Positions 1 through 5,567 of a stretch of 5,567 bases of DNA are shown one piece after another; position 1 is the stretch's first letter, and every line of letters begins with the position of its first letter. The DNA is from Bacteroidales bacterium (GTDB lineage Bacteria; Bacteroidota; Bacteroidia; Bacteroidales; Muribaculaceae), in NCBI GenBank assembly GCA_004554255.1, contig SFNC01000121.1:1-5567 (forward strand). Reading direction: 5' to 3'. The notes beneath the pieces were generated by a model. The model did not search any database. It was not told the origin of the DNA and saw only the letters and a list, made by a program, of their open reading frames with translations. The position numbers and the translations under genes are program-made.

Positions 1-110
1 CAGTCACATAGCCCGCTATGCTCCTTCACCTGCAAGACTAAATCTGACCGAAATCTGCGACCCCTGCGTTAACAAATATTGGGGAACGGGGTCTAAATAC
101 ATTTTTGAGT
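1..110. other. Leader region with palindrome; possible conserved intergenic element
   Basis: No convincing gene lies here. A near-perfect palindrome, CATAGC-CC-GCTATG, sits at 7-20; its 2-base centre suits a DNA-binding site better than an RNA hairpin. On the minus strand a 28-codon frame runs from ATG at 102-100 to TAG at 18-16; it begins MYLDPVPQ and ends RFSLAGEGA. A second minus-strand frame, containing GRRFRSDLVLQVKEHSGL, is open to the left edge. The two overlapping open frames and the palindrome suggest a conserved element rather than random spacer. I have an unverified impression that similar strings recur in Bacteroidales genomes. Weak promoter-like matches exist (TACATTTT at 98-105 against the Bacteroidetes -7 motif TAnnTTTG), but that one is too close to the start codon to be convincing. 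The promoter of the downstream operon is therefore not assigned. Confidence 0.3.
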
Positions 111-1394
111 ATGGTAAACGACCTGATAAAATTCCTTGATAAATCCGTTGTCAACTTCTGGGCGGCCGACACAGTGGTGAAGCGCCTTGAGGCTGACGGT
201 TTCAAATATCTTGATGCCGCCGACCACTGGGAGATTGTCCCCGGCGGAAAGTATTACACCACACAGAACAGCAGCGCGGTTTTCGCCTTTGTGGCCGGAA
301 CAGCGCCAAATGGCGGCGCATTCCGCATTATTTCCGCCCACAGCGACTCGCCTTGTTTCCGCGTAAAGCCCAATTGCGAGATGGTTTCGGACGGCCGGAT
401 GCTTAAACTGAACACCGAGGTTTACGGCGGTCCGATTATGTACACCTGGTTCGACCGACCCCTGTCGCTTGCCGGACGTGTTATTCTGCGCAGCGACGAC
501 CCTCTGCATCCGTGCACACGGCTGGTGCGTTTCGCCAAGCCGATGCTCACCATCCCTCACCTGGCCATACACTTCAACCGCGAGGTAAACGAAGGCAATA
601 AGCTGTCCCGCCAAAAGGATATGCTGCCCGTGGTGGGCCGCCTACCCGAGGGCGAGCAGGCCGAAGGCTGGCTCACACGTCAGATTGCAAAGGAACTGAA
701 TGTTGCCGTTGAGGATATTCTGGATTACGATGTCTCGCTGTACGACACCACCGGTGCCTGCATTGTGGGTGCCTACGACGATTTTATCACTTCCGGACGT
801 ATTGACGACCTCAGCATGGTGCACGCGGCAATGTCGGCATTGCTTAATGCCAAGGCCGGATGTCCGGACACATGCGTGATGGCAGTGTTCGATAATGAGG
901 AAACCGGCTCCGGAACCAAGCAGGGTGCCGCTTCGCCGATTCTCGACTATATGTTGCGTCGCATAAACATCGCTCTCGGTGGCGGCGAGGAGGACTACAT
1001 GCGCGCCGTGGCCAAATCCTTCATGGTAAGCGCCGACAATGCTCACGGTGTGCATCCCAACTACATTGAAAAGCAGGACCCCACCAACCATCCCGTGCTC
1101 GGAAACGGCCCCGTAATCAAGATAAATGCACGTTGCAAATACATGACCGATGCTGATTCGGCGGCTGTTTTCGCCGAAATATGCCGTAAGGCCGATGTCC
1201 CCGTGCAGTATTTTGTAAACCACAGCGATGTCCTGGGCGGTTCCACTCTCGGTAATATCCTCACATCGCAGATTCCTCTGCGCGGTGTGGACATGGGTGC
1301 CGCTATATGGGCCATGCACTCGGCACGCGAGACAGCATCCGTGCGCGACCACGAGTATATCGTCCGCGCATTTACTCAGTTCTTTAACCTCTGA
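111..1394 (+). CDS. M18 family metallo-aminopeptidase (aspartyl aminopeptidase family)
   Basis: This is a 427-residue cytoplasmic, two-zinc exopeptidase that would release N-terminal residues (acidic ones in characterised family members) from peptides, probably for peptide turnover. The whole family pattern is present: SAHSDSP (76-81, zinc ligand H78), GRIDDL (229-234, bridging D232), DNEETGSG (261-268, catalytic and ligand E263/E264), SADNAHGVHPNY (307-318, D309), GGSTLGNI (376-383) and AMHSARET (401-408, ligand H403). There is no signal peptide, and the length is normal for bacterial M18. ATG at 111 is chosen; an in-frame TTG at 105 would add two residues and has no better support. No Shine-Dalgarno is visible, as is usual in Bacteroidetes. 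An oddity is the stretch NHSD (370-373), where relatives usually carry NRSD. The next gene starts 4 bases after the stop, so the two are probably co-transcribed. The family call is secure; substrate preference is inferred. Confidence 0.95.
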   Translation: MVNDLIKFLDKSVVNFWAADTVVKRLEADGFKYLDAADHWEIVPGGKYYTTQNSSAVFAFVAGTAPNGGAFRIISAHSDSPCFRVKPNCEMVSDGRMLKLNTEVYGGPIMYTWFDRPLSLAGRVILRSDDPLHPCTRLVRFAKPMLTIPHLAIHFNREVNEGNKLSRQKDMLPVVGRLPEGEQAEGWLTRQIAKELNVAVEDILDYDVSLYDTTGACIVGAYDDFITSGRIDDLSMVHAAMSALLNAKAGCPDTCVMAVFDNEETGSGTKQGAASPILDYMLRRINIALGGGEEDYMRAVAKSFMVSADNAHGVHPNYIEKQDPTNHPVLGNGPVIKINARCKYMTDADSAAVFAEICRKADVPVQYFVNHSDVLGGSTLGNILTSQIPLRGVDMGAAIWAMHSARETASVRDHEYIVRAFTQFFNL

Positions 1395-1398
1395 CGGC

Positions 1399-1905
1399 AT
1401 GGACGCGCGGCAGCAAATCGCCACGGACGTTTTCCGCGACACCCCCGGCCGCTATGTGCGTCGCGTAATGACCATGTGGCTGGGGCGATGGTGGTGGACG
1501 ATGGCTGTGCCGGTAGCTGTGGCGGCGGCCTTGTCGGCGGTAAATGCCGTATGGCTGTTCGTGGCCTTGATGATTCTGTGTCTGCTTGTCCCCGGCATTA
1601 TCGCCATGGTTTACTATAATTATGCGCTCACACCGCAGGCTATATCGGCGTTGGCAGACAAGACCGTCGCCCTTTCGGCCCGCGGCATCACGGTGCATAT
1701 TATGGATTCCGGAAAGGAACAGTTTTATGCCTCGACAGACATCGCATCGGTGGAGGATACCGGCAAGTCGCTGATTGTCAAGTTTAAGACCCCGCGCTAT
1801 AACCATATTGCAATACCGGTTGCGGTCATCCCCGATGACTGCCGTACTGAATTTATTAGCCGCATTATGGCTCTCGGTTCTGCCGGCGCTGAAAAAGTGG
1901 CATGA
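1399..1905 (+). CDS. Membrane protein with YcxB/PH-like C-terminal domain
   Basis: This is a 168-residue protein. A short charged N-terminus (1-30, rich in Arg) leads into two adjacent hydrophobic helices, at about 31-49 (starting WWWTMAVPVAV) and 51-74, which form a membrane hairpin with both ends probably in the cytoplasm. Residues 77-155 then alternate hydrophobic and polar residues, as in a small beta-barrel: an ALTPQAIS strand, ITVHIMDSGKEQFY, a YxSxxDIxSVEDT turn, SLIVKFKT, and a closing IAIPVAVIPDD followed by a helix. This order (two helices, strands, an 'iP' motif, a helix) resembles YcxB-like/bacterial PH proteins, whose role is unknown. The frame stays open upstream inside the peptidase gene, but ATG at 1399, 4 bases after the previous stop, is the sensible start. 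The tight spacing suggests co-expression with the aminopeptidase. The gene is surely real; the fold assignment is inferred by eye, and I assign no function. Confidence 0.8.
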   Translation: MDARQQIATDVFRDTPGRYVRRVMTMWLGRWWWTMAVPVAVAAALSAVNAVWLFVALMILCLLVPGIIAMVYYNYALTPQAISALADKTVALSARGITVHIMDSGKEQFYASTDIASVEDTGKSLIVKFKTPRYNHIAIPVAVIPDDCRTEFISRIMALGSAGAEKVA

Positions 1906-1922
1906 TATTTGCCTGATATTTG
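1903..1922. repeat. Short tandem direct repeat TGATATTTG x2
   Basis: The 9-base word TGATATTTG occurs at 1903-1911 and again at 1914-1922, an 11-base period. The first copy supplies the TGA stop of the membrane-protein gene, and the second ends 6 bases before the ATG of the TPR gene. Each copy contains GATATTTG, one base off the Bacteroidetes -7 consensus TAnnTTTG, but no paired -33 TTTG is seen at the right distance. The repeat may simply be AT-rich start-site sequence. Confidence 0.5.
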
Positions 1923-1928
1923 TTGACT

Positions 1929-4115
1929 ATGGATAAAAAGAAAATAGAAACAGTTACCTCACGTGCCGATGCGTATCTGCGCCAGGGTCGCTTGCGCGAT
2001 GCGCTGGAGACTCTGCGTGCGCTGTCCGAGGAAGGCATGCAGTGGGAAGTCAGCGATAAACTCAATCAGATAGGCAAAAACTACGCGTACATGCTGCGGT
2101 ACCTTACGGACGGAATGCCCGATCCGGACCGCGACAAGATTTACGGCGCCTTGATCAGCGATACTTATATGGCGTCAGATACTCTGTCCAGGCGGCTGCT
2201 GATGCGGGATTGCCCCACACTGTATTTCAATACGCTGCGTAACCTGGGGGTGCGTCCGCGCAACATGGCCGCTGTTATAGGCGACTATCTCGCGCTGGCA
2301 GGTCGCAGCAACAATATCGTGGAGCAGATAACCTCCGGCGCATCGCCTATGGATTTAAGGCAGGTGGAGCGCGCCGAACGCGATATCTTCAATTATATCT
2401 GGACTGTTTATCCCCTCGGTGCCGCCGATGCCGATGCCCTTTCGGCGTTCCTGAATGACGAGCTGATGCCGATGCGGACAAAGCTTCTGGCTGTCAACGC
2501 CTTGGCGTTGGGCGCGTTGGAGTATTTCGACCCGGCGAGAATCATCATGCTGATGAATATCTACGACAATGAGTCGTCTGATATTCACATCTCTTCGGTG
2601 GCTCTTGTGGGATTACTCCTGGCGTTGTTCCGATTCCACGAACGGCCGCTGCCGGACAATGTGGCTGACAGGCTGATGCTGCTCTCCGATGGCAAGACCT
2701 GGCATTCCGACTTGAAAACGGCTTTCCTGGAGCTGATTCGTACACGCGACACGGAGCGCATAAACCGCACCATGCGCGAGGATATTATCCCCGGAATGAT
2801 GAAAATGCGTCCCGATATCATCCGCAAGATGGAGGACGCGTCTTTCGACCCCGAAAATCCCGAGGCAAACCCCGAATGGGAGGAAATGCTGCGCAAAAGC
2901 GGCATCGCCGACCGCATCCGCGACCTCAGCGAGCTGCAGCAGGAGGGCGCCGATGTGTTCATGTCCACATTCAGCCACCTAAAGTCGTTCCCGTTTTTCA
3001 ACGACATGGCAAACTGGTTCATGCCTTTCGATGTCGAGCGCGTGGATGTCGCCGAGGCCGGTATGCCCCCGGTGGTGACGTCAATGCTCGAAAAACTGCC
3101 CATCCTTTGCGACAGCGACAAATACTCGTTCATCCTGTCCATCGGCAGTGTCCCCGAGAGTCAGCGACGCATGATGCTCAGCCAGTTCGAGTCGCAGAAT
3201 GCAACGCAGATGGAGGAGATGATGCGCGCCGAGGCCGGGATGCACCCGGTGGTGAGGCGCACGGCAGTCTCGGCATTCCTGCAGAATCTTTACCGTTTCC
3301 TGTTCCTCTTCCGCCGCAAGGGCGATTTTTATAATCCTTTTGCCGAGGGCGTGAATCTGCTGAAAGTCAATGCGTTGTCGCCGTACTTAAATGATGCTGA
3401 AACCGTGGAGGTTGTTGCCGAGTTCTTCTTCAGATGCAAATACTGGGACGATGCCCTGCAGGCCTTCCTGCGCCTTGACAGCATCTCGGATCCCCGTCCC
3501 GAGGTGTTCCAGAAAATCGGCTATTGCTATCAGAAACAGGGAAATACAGACAAGGCCATAGAATACTATCACCAGGCCGAGTATTTCGCCCCGGACAGCG
3601 CCTGGCTCTTGCGCCGTCTTGGTGCCGCATATCGTCTTAAGGGCGACTACGCTCAGGCCGCCGACTACTATAAACGCCTGGCAGACAAGGCTCCGGATGA
3701 TATTGACACCACCCTCACCATCGGTTATGTGCTGATGCAGGCAAAGGATTATCAGGGAGCGCTGAAGCAGTTCTTTAAGGCCGAATTTATGGACGAGGCC
3801 GGCATCAAAGCCTTCAGACCGCTCGCATGGGCGCTGTTTGTCTCCGGCGATTTTGACAAATCCGCAGCCTATTACAACAAGGTGATGCAGGATAATCCCA
3901 CCGCCAATGATTACCTGAACATGGGGCACGTGGCTATGGCTCGCGCCGCCTATAAGGAGGCTGTAAACTATTACAAACTCTCCATGAACAAGTCCGACGG
4001 CGGGGTGGAAACGCTGATACGGAACATTCGCAACGATGCCGACGCTCTGCGCGATGCGGGCGTGGACGACCGCACTGTATCTCTGGTTATTGACGCAATG
4101 CTATACTCTATTTAA
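1929..4115 (+). CDS. Large cytoplasmic tetratricopeptide-repeat protein, function unknown
   Basis: This is a 728-residue protein with no signal peptide and no membrane helix, so it is probably a cytoplasmic scaffold. A TPR-like helix pair opens it (9-36, ADAYLRQGRLRDALETLRAL). Residues about 40-300 are helical and HEAT-like, without a recognisable catalytic motif. A conserved-looking centre follows at 349-368 (SHLKSFPFFNDMANWFMPFD). The C-terminus holds at least five TPR units, about 525-558, 559-592, 593-626, 627-658 and 659-691. They show the usual G/A-Y and A-x-x-Y-Y pattern, for example IGYCYQKQGNTDKAIEYYHQA. A helical cap ends at 728. ATG at 1929 is preferred; a TTG at 1920 would add three residues. 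The gene lies 23 bases after the membrane-protein gene and 29 bases before DUF4293. TPR arrays bind other proteins, so a partner among the adjacent membrane proteins is possible but unproven. I recognise the architecture as a Bacteroidales family but know no assigned role. Confidence 0.9.
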   Translation: MDKKKIETVTSRADAYLRQGRLRDALETLRALSEEGMQWEVSDKLNQIGKNYAYMLRYLTDGMPDPDRDKIYGALISDTYMASDTLSRRLLMRDCPTLYFNTLRNLGVRPRNMAAVIGDYLALAGRSNNIVEQITSGASPMDLRQVERAERDIFNYIWTVYPLGAADADALSAFLNDELMPMRTKLLAVNALALGALEYFDPARIIMLMNIYDNESSDIHISSVALVGLLLALFRFHERPLPDNVADRLMLLSDGKTWHSDLKTAFLELIRTRDTERINRTMREDIIPGMMKMRPDIIRKMEDASFDPENPEANPEWEEMLRKSGIADRIRDLSELQQEGADVFMSTFSHLKSFPFFNDMANWFMPFDVERVDVAEAGMPPVVTSMLEKLPILCDSDKYSFILSIGSVPESQRRMMLSQFESQNATQMEEMMRAEAGMHPVVRRTAVSAFLQNLYRFLFLFRRKGDFYNPFAEGVNLLKVNALSPYLNDAETVEVVAEFFFRCKYWDDALQAFLRLDSISDPRPEVFQKIGYCYQKQGNTDKAIEYYHQAEYFAPDSAWLLRRLGAAYRLKGDYAQAADYYKRLADKAPDDIDTTLTIGYVLMQAKDYQGALKQFFKAEFMDEAGIKAFRPLAWALFVSGDFDKSAAYYNKVMQDNPTANDYLNMGHVAMARAAYKEAVNYYKLSMNKSDGGVETLIRNIRNDADALRDAGVDDRTVSLVIDAMLYSI

Positions 4116-4144
4116 ATATTCCTGACTAAACAACTACTTAAACA

Positions 4145-4546
4145 ATGGTTTTACAACGCTGGCAATCTCTTTTGCTTTTCGTAGCCGTGATACTCATGGC
4201 ATGTTTTAATTTCTCCTCTTTAGCCACTGTCGGCAATGCCGAACTCGTCCCCACTGATTATGTTTTCTTGTGGGTGCCTGCTGCAGCCGCAGTGCTCTTG
4301 ATGTTCATAGACATTTTTATGTACAAGAACCTTAAACTGCAGATGAAAGTGGCCGTAGTGTCTGTGCTGGTAATGCTCGCCGTGGGCATAAGCGCGGGTG
4401 TTGTGGTATCTCGCACCGAGGGTGCCGAATTTGCATGGACCGGCGCACCGCTTTTCCTCATTTGTGCCGTAGTGCTCACCATTTTTGCCCGTTACTGCAT
4501 GGGCAAGGACTATAAACTGCTGCGCTCCGTAGACCGTCTGCGCTAA
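4145..4546 (+). CDS. DUF4293 four-helix membrane protein
   Basis: This is a 133-residue integral membrane protein of unknown function. It has four hydrophobic segments at about 8-24, 39-58, 67-88 and 101-117, joined by short loops. It opens with MVLQRWQSLLL and closes with KLLRSVDRLR (124-133); the QR..Q/S-L-L-L start and the RSxDRLR end are hallmarks of the Bacteroidetes-restricted DUF4293 family, and the length matches. The ATG is preceded by A-rich sequence (ACTTAAACA) and no Shine-Dalgarno, typical of the phylum. It is the last gene of the plus-strand array and faces the minus-strand gene across 43 bases. Membership of the upstream operon is likely but the 29-base gap could hold a separate start. 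This gene is the strongest single taxonomic marker for the left block. Confidence 0.88.
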   Translation: MVLQRWQSLLLFVAVILMACFNFSSLATVGNAELVPTDYVFLWVPAAAAVLLMFIDIFMYKNLKLQMKVAVVSVLVMLAVGISAGVVVSRTEGAEFAWTGAPLFLICAVVLTIFARYCMGKDYKLLRSVDRLR

Positions 4547-4589
4547 CAGACCAAAGCAAACACAAAGAGCCCGTAGGCATGTATGTGTT
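4547..4589. other. Convergent intergenic gap and probable boundary between two source lineages
   Basis: These 43 bases separate the TAA of the DUF4293 gene from the TAG of the minus-strand gene. The only fold is weak: AACACA (4559-4564) can pair with TGTGTT (4584-4589) around a 19-base loop, and there is no U-tract for either strand. The protein families on the two sides point to different phyla, so the switch falls here or just inside the end of the next gene. Confidence 0.5.
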
Positions 4590-5189
4590 CTATATAATCA
4601 GTGCCGCCGGAACCAAATACGGTTCCGGCGGTGCAACGGGTTCTGCATATCGCTCCCGCAATTCCTGCAACTTCAGCGTTAGTGTATCTTCCGCATAATA
4701 CGGCAAAACATCATTCGGAAATGCTTTTGTCTGCTGTGCCAGTTCCCACGCTGGAAACGATTTTGCCTGTCGGCAAAACGCCTGCTCCAAATACGTCAAA
4801 TTCTGCCGCAACAGTCCATCATAGGGTGTTCCGGTAAAATGGGCAATGCCCAACTTCTGCTTCAACGGCTTTAAAATCTGCCGAATCCATTCCACATCCG
4901 TCCGGAGATGGGCTTCATAGCCCCGATAAAATGCCGTTTTCTCCGGCGTCAATGCTGGATTTTGCAGGTATGCCCGACAAAATGCCGCTACATCAATATC
5001 CCGTTTCTTTCCGGTCGGTGTCCAGTGGGTCGTTGCAGAATCCGGCACATAAACATGCGGAGATACCTCCACGCCGCCATCTGGTGCGAGATTCCCAACG
5101 ACAAACGGCAATTCCGGCAGCGTTTGTAACGGCTGCCAGCGATTCCGCAGGGCATCCGCTACCCGCAGATGGATGACCCATGTTGCCAT
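4590..5189 (-). CDS. Zinc-dependent phospholipase C-fold (PLPC/S1-P1-like) hydrolase
   Basis: This is a 199-residue protein resembling the short Firmicutes members of the zinc-dependent phospholipase C family (Zn_dep_PLPC). Metal-ligand type residues appear in the expected order: H7 in TWVIHLRVADAL, D37 in FVVGNLAPDGG (29-39), H55 in TTHW (53-56), and H94 and D98 in RGYEAHLRTDVEW (89-101). There is no signal peptide, so unlike secreted phospholipases it is probably intracellular and its substrate is unknown. The start ATG shares one base with the argC stop, implying translational coupling. The extreme C-terminus, PPEPYLVPAALII, is unusual because its codons form an 11-bp inverted repeat (4604-4631). 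It lies next to the suspected junction, so the natural end of this protein may not be intact. The family call is fairly sure; the activity is inferred. Confidence 0.8.
   Translation of the reverse strand: MATWVIHLRVADALRNRWQPLQTLPELPFVVGNLAPDGGVEVSPHVYVPDSATTHWTPTGKKRDIDVAAFCRAYLQNPALTPEKTAFYRGYEAHLRTDVEWIRQILKPLKQKLGIAHFTGTPYDGLLRQNLTYLEQAFCRQAKSFPAWELAQQTKAFPNDVLPYYAEDTLTLKLQELRERYAEPVAPPEPYLVPAALII
4601..4634. other. GC-rich inverted repeat at the end of the PLPC gene
   Basis: CCGCCGGAACC (4604-4614) is a perfect reverse complement of GGTTCCGGCGG (4621-4631) across a 6-base loop, AAATAC. Read as plus-strand RNA, two flanking G-U wobbles and a G-C pair extend it to a 14-bp stem (4601-4634); on the minus strand the wobble positions become A-C mismatches. 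Neither side has a U-tract, so it is not a standard intrinsic terminator. It might end transcription for the converging plus-strand operon, or be an accident of proline codons. Confidence 0.6.
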
Positions 5190-5567
5190 CAGAGCAATCC
5201 GGTGGTTTCGTCAATGCCCATCATAATATTCAGACACTGAACTGCTGCACCAGATGCACCCTTTCCAAGGTTGTCCAGACGTGCACACAGCAATACTTGG
5301 TCAGCACTGCCGAATACAAAAATCTGCATCAGGTTTGTATCCCGTAAGTCGTTCGAGGACAGCTTGAACGGTGTCATTTCTTCGCTGGTGAGCAGCGGCA
5401 TTACCTTGACAAAGTTCTGTCCCTGATAGTGTTCTGCATACATTGCATGAACAGCTTCCGGTGTAACAGAATGTCCAGCAATTGCAGACTGTACAGATAC
5501 GCAAACCACCATGCCGTTGAAGAAATCGTCTACAATCGGGGTAAACATCGGCTTGTTTGCCAGTCCG
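5189..5567 (-). CDS. argC: N-acetyl-gamma-glutamyl-phosphate reductase, C-terminal part (uncommon form)
   Basis: ArgC reduces N-acetyl-glutamyl-5-phosphate to the semialdehyde with NADPH, the third step of arginine/ornithine synthesis, in the cytoplasm. Only the last 125 residues are in view; the cofactor domain and catalytic cysteine lie beyond the right edge (partial at the 5' end, by window cut). Visible landmarks are NKPMFTPIVDDFFNGMVV near the start of the fragment, DTNLMQIFVFGSADQ in the middle, and LDNLGKGASGAAVQCLN near the end, closing with MMGIDETTGLL. The FVFG and LDNLGKGASGAAVQ wording matches the shorter 'uncommon' ArgC type (about 310 residues) found in clostridia and some proteobacteria. 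The common type usually reads DNLxKGAxGQAxQ. An internal ATG at 5548 is not the true start, because the frame and family similarity continue to the edge. The stop overlaps the next gene's ATG by one base. Confidence 0.9.
   Translation of the reverse strand, partial: GLANKPMFTPIVDDFFNGMVVCVSVQSAIAGHSVTPEAVHAMYAEHYQGQNFVKVMPLLTSEEMTPFKLSSNDLRDTNLMQIFVFGSADQVLLCARLDNLGKGASGAAVQCLNIMMGIDETTGLL

Noticed and set aside
98..105. Candidate Bacteroidetes -7 promoter box TACATTTT
   Set aside because: It differs from TAnnTTTG at the last base, has no clear -33 TTTG partner, and would start the transcript about at the ATG.
93..614. 173-codon minus-strand frame overlapping the start of the aminopeptidase gene
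   Set aside because: It is antisense to the N-terminal domain of the peptidase and has no recognisable features.
642..1442. 266-codon open frame on the minus strand opposite the aminopeptidase gene
   Set aside because: It lies almost wholly antisense to a complete M18 gene with all its motifs. Its own protein is rich in Cys and His with no recognisable domain, as expected of a shadow frame.
2585..3142. 185-codon minus-strand open frame inside the TPR gene
   Set aside because: Its translation is a Ser/Arg/Met-rich string without domain features, and the opposing frame is a clear full-length protein.
2876..3334. 152-codon plus-strand frame rich in Arg, Gly and His
   Set aside because: It is an out-of-frame reading of the TPR gene with composition typical of shifted GC-rich codons and no motif.
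4559..4589. Possible terminator AACACA...TGTGTT in the convergent gap
   Set aside because: The stem is only 6 bp of mostly A-T pairs around a 19-base loop with no U-tract.
4761..4778. Hairpin TTTTGCC-TGTC-GGCAAAA inside the PLPC gene
   Set aside because: It is a 7-bp stem within codons for a normal stretch (FCRQAKS) of the protein, with no second copy as an inverted pair; probably chance.

Overview
The window appears to be made of two blocks of different ancestry that meet in a 43-base gap between converging genes. Positions 1 to about 4546 look like Bacteroidales, probably a Muribaculaceae-type gut bacterium. The signs are a DUF4293 protein (a Bacteroidetes family), a Bacteroidales-style TPR protein, an M18 aminopeptidase of the NxSD..GGSTLGNI type, tight gene packing, and starts preceded by AT-rich sequence without Shine-Dalgarno motifs. 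Positions about 4590 to 5567 look like a gut clostridium (Ruminococcaceae/Oscillospiraceae-like). The signs are the tail of an 'uncommon form' ArgC and a short zinc-dependent phospholipase C domain protein that starts with MATWVIHLR. These assignments come from recognising protein motifs, not from a database search.

Layout. At 1-110 there is non-coding leader DNA with a near-perfect palindrome and a tiny minus-strand frame. Four plus-strand genes follow in one compact array: an M18 metallo-aminopeptidase (111-1394), a two-helix membrane protein with a YcxB/PH-like tail (1399-1905), a 728-residue cytoplasmic TPR protein (1929-4115), and a four-helix DUF4293 membrane protein (4145-4546). The gaps are 4, 23 and 29 bases, so co-transcription is likely at least for the first three. 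On the minus strand, argC (partial, running off the right edge) is followed with a 1-base stop/start overlap by the phospholipase-C-fold gene (4590-5189).

The genes may work together as follows. The first block could be an ordinary housekeeping operon: peptide turnover plus three poorly characterised proteins (two membrane proteins and one TPR scaffold). No sequence feature ties them to one pathway. In the second block, ArgC is an arginine-biosynthesis enzyme, and the following gene is translationally linked to it. I see no defence system, CRISPR array, insertion sequence, tRNA or rRNA. The main caution for a reader is that the two blocks may have been joined by metagenome assembly rather than in a living genome.
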